Source of the DNA: Nymphaea colorata
Lineage: Eukaryota; Streptophyta; Magnoliopsida; Nymphaeales; Nymphaeaceae
NCBI RefSeq assembly: GCF_008831285.2
Contig: NC_045142.1
Span: forward strand, 18,293,354-18,357,353
Direction: 5' to 3'
Length of the DNA stretch: 64,000 bases
Part shown: one piece after another, positions 58,759 to 64,000 of the stretch
How the letters are laid out: each line of letters starts with the position of its first letter
Numbering within the stretch: the first letter of the stretch is position 1
Notes under the pieces: generated by a model
What the model saw: only the letters and a program-made list of their open reading frames with translations
Database searches by the model: none
What the model was told of the DNA's origin: nothing
Position numbers and translations under genes: made by a program

Positions 58759-61277
58759 ATGAAGTTTTTTGACGGTGGGCAGGGAAAATCTGATTTTATA
58801 AGTGACCCAATTGCTGAAACCCTTGGTTCTTTTGGCACGAGCTCTCTGGAGGTAGAGGATAATGGCGGGAAGTTGGGATCAATAGAGACCAAAGTGGCTG
58901 GTGGCACCAGGGTAATTGCAGAACTTGGTCGTGAATAAGTAGATTCGTCCATTATCTGCGTAGATGTTGCTGGAGTTGATGGAGATGAGGTTCGTAGCAT
59001 AGAGGAGATGAAACGAACTGTACCTTTTAGTAGAGAGTTTGACAAAGAGGCTGCGGCAACAAGTCAACATGTGAAGTACTCACCTTCCATGGATACCATT
59101 ATGGTTGAGGCTTCCGTGAGCGGTGTGGTTGGTGAGCCGGTGTATGAAGAACCTTTCATGACGTTAGGCTCCAAGGGTTCTACTGTTGCCAAGAGGGAAG
59201 ACCCCAACGGTGCTGCCTCGTGTATAAACGTCGGTTTTGGCAAAGAGACTGTTGTTTTAGATGAGGCCCTGATGGAGGGAATGGTTGAAGCTGGTTCAAG
59301 TGATGATGGTTCAACGTGCTTGGTGATTGAACCAGAGTTGGAACCGGTTTCTGAGGCAATAGATGCTGCTGACTGGGAGTTCCAAACCAGTTCCTATGTT
59401 GGGATGTGTGGGAACGATACTGAAGTTGATGGTTCTGATCCAACGGGCCGATTGCAAGACAACCAGTTAACACCCCGAACTAGTTCACAGGGGCCAAATG
59501 ATTCCGAAATTAGAAACAAGCAAGAGCTGGATAGAGCTGGATGCTGATGATGGATCAATTGCTACAGGTGACAACAGTGACGATGTGAATTTCGTCAGGG
59601 AGTTGGAGAATTTCGTGAAGTTCTCCAGAAACTCTGACGTCAGATTTGCTGAGAACGGGTCTACCGCATCTCACATCATTGAGGCAGCAGATAGTGAAGA
59701 AGAAGAAGAATATGGTGATGATGATTAAAGTGTTGTTTGATTCAGCTACCCTGACTGCTTTGTTGAAGGCCGCGAGCAATGTTAATGCCAGATCCACCTC
59801 TCAAAACCCTGCCGGTTTGGGATCATCAGTTCCGGCATTAGGTCTGTCTGCACCTCGCAGAATTAGTAGTGCGGGTAATTTTGCTTCTTCAGCCACGAGA
59901 GAATCAGAAACAGAGAACATGGATGATGAAGAGAAGAAGCTTCATGACAAGATAAACATGATCAGGATGAATTTTTTGCGCCTTGTCTACAGATTAGGAC
60001 AGTCACTCGACGAGTCGGCTGTTGCTCAGGTTCTTTACAGGTTAGCTCTTGCTGAAGGAACGAGGAATAGTAAAACTACTAGACTCTTCAGCCTAGACAC
60101 CGCTTTCCAAACTGCAAAAAAGCTAGAAGAAGATGGCAAAGAGGAGATCGACTTCTCCTGCACTATTTTGGTCATTGGAAGGACTGGAGTTGGCAAGAGT
60201 GCAACCATCAATTCTATATTTGGTGAAGACAAAGTTCCAACCGATGCCTTTCAGCCAGCTACAAGTATGGTGCGAGTGATCACTGGCATTGTGGATGGTG
60301 TGAAACTTCGAGTGATTGATACTCCAGGATTAAGACCTTCAGTTATGGAACAGCGTACCAACAGGGAATTTCTTTCGTCGGTGAAGAAATTCATGAAGAA
60401 ATTCCCACCAGATATTATCTTTTATGTCGATCAGATGGACACCTGTTCACGTGACACCAATAGTCTTCCATTGTTAGAGTCGATCACCTCTAAGCTTGGG
60501 ACATCCATATGGTTCAATGTCACCGTGGCTCTCACTCATGCATCTTCTGCACCACCAGAAGGTCCCAGCGGCTCTCCACTTCCTTATGAAACATTGGTTT
60601 CACATAGGTCGCAAGCCGTTCAGAATTCCATCCGGCAGGCAGCTGGAGATATGCGTCTCATGAATCAGGTGGTGCTTGTTGAGAACCACCCATCATGCAG
60701 ACGGAATCAACGCGGCCACCAGGTGCTGCCCAATGGGCAGAGTTGGCAGCCGCGGTTGCTCCTGTTATGCTACTCTTCTAAGATATTAACAGAAGTAAAT
60801 TCTCTACTGAGACCGCAAGATCCTGCCATCACAAAACTCTTGTTCGGTGGTCATCGTTATCGTTCAGTACCGGTTCCATTTCTGCTGTCCTCATTGTTGC
60901 AGTCAAGATCCCATCCTAGTCTTGCCTCTGCAGATCATGAGGAAGCGTACTTTGAGATGGAGGAAGAGTTGCCTGAAGCTGATACTGACGAAGAAGAATA
61001 TGATCAGCTTCCACCATTCAAACCTTTGGGAAAATCTCAGATAGCTAAGCTGCGCAAGGAACAGAGGAAGGCCTATTTCCAGGAGTATGACTATCGAGTG
61101 AAACTATTCCAGAAGAAGCAATTGAAGGAGGAATTGAGCCAGAGGAGAGAAGCCGAGAAGCCCTCTGGTTCGTGCCCAAGAAGTAGATCAGATGAATCTG
61201 ATCCCGAGAATGGGGACCCCCCTCTATTCAAGTCCCACTTCCCGACATGCTATCCCCATCTACATTTGATGGGGATA
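58759..61277 (+). pseudogene. TOC159-family chloroplast import receptor, acidic and GTPase domains, truncated
   Basis: TOC159-family proteins are GTPase receptors of the chloroplast outer membrane that bind precursor proteins (acidic A, GTPase G and membrane M domains). Here an acidic region runs from ATG 58,759 to about 59,720, then KVLFDSATLTALLKAAS, then the G domain: P-loop GRTGVGKSATINSIFGED (from 60,177), DAFQPATSMVRVITG, DTPGL (60,318-60,332), and the conserved VENHPSC and KVLPNGQSW-like blocks (here QVLPNGQSWQPRLLLLC). It goes on to EEYDQLPPFKPLGKSQIAKL and YFQEYDYRVKLFQKKQ. Lesions: an in-frame TAA at 58,936; a 10-bp tandem duplication (AGAGCTGGAT, 59,523-59,542) that shifts the frame; an extra T at 59,725; and a one-base loss in the C run at 61,218-61,223. 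After VPLPDMLSPSTFDGDK homology stops, so about 300 residues of M domain are absent. The frame 59,728-61,325 is open through the whole G domain. Confidence 0.92.
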
Positions 61278-61640
61278 AGCTATTATGCTAACAAAATTAT
61301 ATATTTGCATGTATTTGATTGTTGATATATATATATAATCCACCTTATATACCATGCATTTAAACACTCCCTAGTTTATATGTGGCGTAGGTTCTTATTG
61401 GAACTCTAAATCCAAAACGCAAACTGATTTTCTTTGTTCATTTACAATTGATTGCATGGAAAAGCTAGTTTGGGTTTCACAAATTGAGTTTCTTTGGCCA
61501 AAATAAAACAGTACACCATGGTTTGAAACGTATATACGTGTGCATCATAACATATTTAAAACAATTTCATTTGCACAAATTTTGCAAGAATAACTATTTA
61601 TGGTTTATGTTCTTGATACAATATAAGTCATTCATTTCGT

Positions 61641-61702
<62 letters not shown>

Positions 61703-64000
61703 TATTTTTTGAGTTGAAAGTTATTTTGGAATCTGAATGATTTTATGCTACACTTTTTAACATCAATGCCACTACCCATATGAATTAGATTGAAGAGGCA
61801 TCAATAACGCACCACTCAACTCGATGCAAAGCACATTTAAGCGTGAGAACATAATTTTTTTTTCAAAGTTTTCGTCTTTGTCATTGTTTTACAGTTTAGC
61901 TTGTAGTCACGATGTCGCATTTGAGATTATGTTGAAAAAGTGGGTTCGAAATATGAAACAAAGTCTTCCTAAAACTCAAGGGTTTGCTTTGATATATACA
62001 GCCCACTTGAAGGAGCATGTGAAAGATACATTCGTCAGCGGTTTCTGTTCTCAACCTTGACGAGGTGCCAAAAATGTAACATCTTGCTTTGAAAAGTTTA
62101 GTTTATATTTAAAATTATGAAAAAACATTGTTAAGTGATTGGTTGTAAACTGAAACTACTAGGGGATGAATTGTGTTATGCTAAATGGATAGCTCGAACC
62201 CTATGTTAGATTGGGTTGAGTCATTACAATGGTATCAAAGTCAATTCAACACTTGGACCTCCAGTCCCTCATGAACATATGCATGTTCCTTAAAGGGAGT
62301 GGATCCCTACGTCCCACTTTGAAACTGCTAAAGGCAGGTTGAATTCCACTAGACCAGGAGCACAAGCCCTAGGCTGAATAGGTACAAGGAAAATCAAACC
62401 CTTCTTTCTTTTGTACATCTTTGTCAACGTCCCTTTGCCATGGTATACTATTAGAGTTTCTGCCCTTACCCTGGTACTATATGTAGCCAGGCATTAACCG
62501 TGTTCTCCTGAACGCAGGAGCTTATTTGGGGCCTTCGTAGACATAGATCAATATTGCAAACTACGTATTGCTTTTCCAAGTATGCTCATCATATGCACCG
62601 CAACGTTCAACATTGCCTTGTGTGTGGAGATTGAGGCTCTCAGGGGGTTGAACTCTCTACATGGTACCGGAGTCCATAGCGTCTGAAGGCTAAGCTCAAT
62701 CAGGTCGTCCTCATCTCAATTTAGGATCTCAAGGTACCCTTGCCTCTGTCTTGCTTCAAGAAGTTACACCCAAATTTACATCACTTTAGACTGTTATGAA
62801 AATAAAATCTGTAGAACAGATCGTGTTGGTAACAAAGACTCTCATGAGTGGTTTCTTTTATGCAGACATACGCACAGAGAGAGAGAGAGAGAGAGAGAAG
62901 ACGCTGGTGTTGGTCTAGTTCCCCAAATTTCCTCCTGCAAAAGAATAATTCAGTCCCCTTCAGGGGTAGAAGAAACATGCATAAATGGCACCCATGAAGG
63001 CCACCTTACGGACCAGTGCTAAATTACAGACTCTGCAGGTATATAGAACTCAATGGTGTGCCGGCCAGTGAACTATATACCATGTTATGAATTTAATACG
63101 GCCATAAATTTATTTCTATCTATGGATACAACAAGTACGGGTGACCATGCATAAATATTCTTGCTCGTGCATCTGACGCTGAGATGTGATCAGTACACCC
63201 GTAAGATCATCATTCTACATATTTCTGCACGTGGTGTCTTGCGATCAAATGCTGATGACGCAACCAGCCGAAGAAAAAGTATAGTAAGCAGGCATTTGTT
63301 GTAGATGCTTTAGTTCTTGCTCATGTGCGACTATTTTCGCTGGGGCGATCTGATCGATTCTGTTGATTCTGTTTTTTTATTTGCAGCGCCGACCTTGCCA
63401 CCAGAATCATGCCACACCATTTCCATCTAATGCACGGAAAAAGACCATCAGTGTCCACTACAAAAGTGAGGAAAACCTACCGTGGTACTTGATCAAGCTG
63501 CTCCAAACTTGAGAGAGAGAAAATGAGTAATAGGTGTCCATATTATTCTCAATGATAAAAAAAACTTGTCGGTCCGTAGGCAGCAAGGACATAAAAAGCC
63601 TGATCCAGCTCAAAATACCTTCAAGAAAATGAACTCGAAGATCCTAGTGAACTTTTAAGTTGAACAACAATTGAAAATGCACGATATATTACAAACACTT
63701 CTGAATCTTTGATAGTCGCTGGGTCATGGGTAAAGGTTTTCATTCAGGTCGGCTCTTAGACAGACCCTTCTATTGGTAGTAAATATAAACAAGCAGGGTG
63801 GGACAGGGGGTTTATCAGATGTCATTGAGTTGTATTCCCTCTGGGGGGATTACCCTAATATGGGATCAGGGTTGTGTGTGAGTTATAGGGTTTCTTTGTG
63901 TTAAAGTTGTGTCAGGGTAGCAGACAGCTGCCAACTTTAAATTCACTTGTATTTCAAAAGGGAACTTGACCAAAGGTTTTTTTGTATGTAGATGTTTTAC
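61278..64000. other. Non-coding right end with primer-site-like scraps
   Basis: No gene seen. TGGTATCAAAGTC at 62,230-62,242 and TGGTACCGGAGTCC at 62,662-62,675 resemble decayed initiator-tRNA primer sites and suggest old LTR-element junctions, but no LTR pair could be delimited. A GA microsatellite lies at 62,876-62,899. Confidence 0.4.
61646..61700. repeat. (AT)n microsatellite
   Basis: About 55 bp of uninterrupted AT dinucleotides. It creates a false frame of alternating Ile and Tyr. Confidence 0.95.

Noticed and set aside
59646-61325. 559-codon frame as an intact TOC159 gene
   Set aside because: The first 27 codons are out of frame with the family, the upstream acidic region is in other frames, and the end leaves the family after a one-base loss; it is a truncated pseudogene with an open G domain.
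61484-61717. Open frame ending in alternating Ile-Tyr
   Set aside because: It is created by the AT microsatellite.

Overview
This is nuclear DNA of a flowering plant. It is AT-rich, genes are split by spliceosomal introns with GT/AG borders, a Ty1/copia LTR retrotransposon has an initiator-tRNA primer-binding site, and the recognisable genes are plant nuclear families (a chloroplast import receptor, plant-type condensin II, an FHA-AAA ATPase, a P4-ATPase). The genus or order cannot be fixed from the sequence. I see no intact protein-coding gene, rRNA, tRNA, CRISPR array or organelle insertion. All gene calls are by recall of family motifs; no search was run.

The window is dominated by a direct segmental duplication. 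Copy A runs from about 1,953 to 21,853 and copy B from about 34,930 to 57,659. Both have the same order: condensin-II D3 fragment (minus), a repeat arm, FHA-AAA ATPase fragment (minus), the same arm inverted, then an ALA2-like P4-ATPase fragment (plus). By eye the copies are roughly 97-99% identical. Copy A has 3.6 kb (about 9,680-13,320, with FHA-AAA exons 1-3) that copy B lacks. Copy B has there 0.66 kb that matches 23.2-23.9 kb, just outside copy A. Copy B was later interrupted by a 6,005-bp copia element (51,527-57,531) with 474-bp LTRs and a CTTCC target duplication.

Between the copies (21.9-34.9 kb) lies a patchwork: a minus-strand LTR-element remnant, one histidinol dehydrogenase exon, a third partial copy of the arm repeat, a polypyrimidine minisatellite, a probable phosphatidylserine decarboxylase exon, LTR scraps, and a broken DnaJ gene of the J-domain/DUF1977 type. 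Copy B starts inside a longer 3' part of the condensin D3 gene. Right of copy B is a TOC159-like pseudogene (58,759-61,277) with acidic and GTPase regions but almost no membrane domain. The last 2.7 kb is non-coding, with an AT microsatellite and tRNA-primer-like sites.

The genes do not form a pathway. They are fragments of at least seven unrelated nuclear genes. Five keep introns or sit as single exons with splice borders, so they were moved as genomic DNA and not through mRNA. Lesions give a time order: FHA-AAA frameshifts shared by both copies came before the duplication; a nonsense codon only in A, and a splice-acceptor loss and a 7-bp deletion only in B, came after it; the copia insertion is also younger than the duplication.
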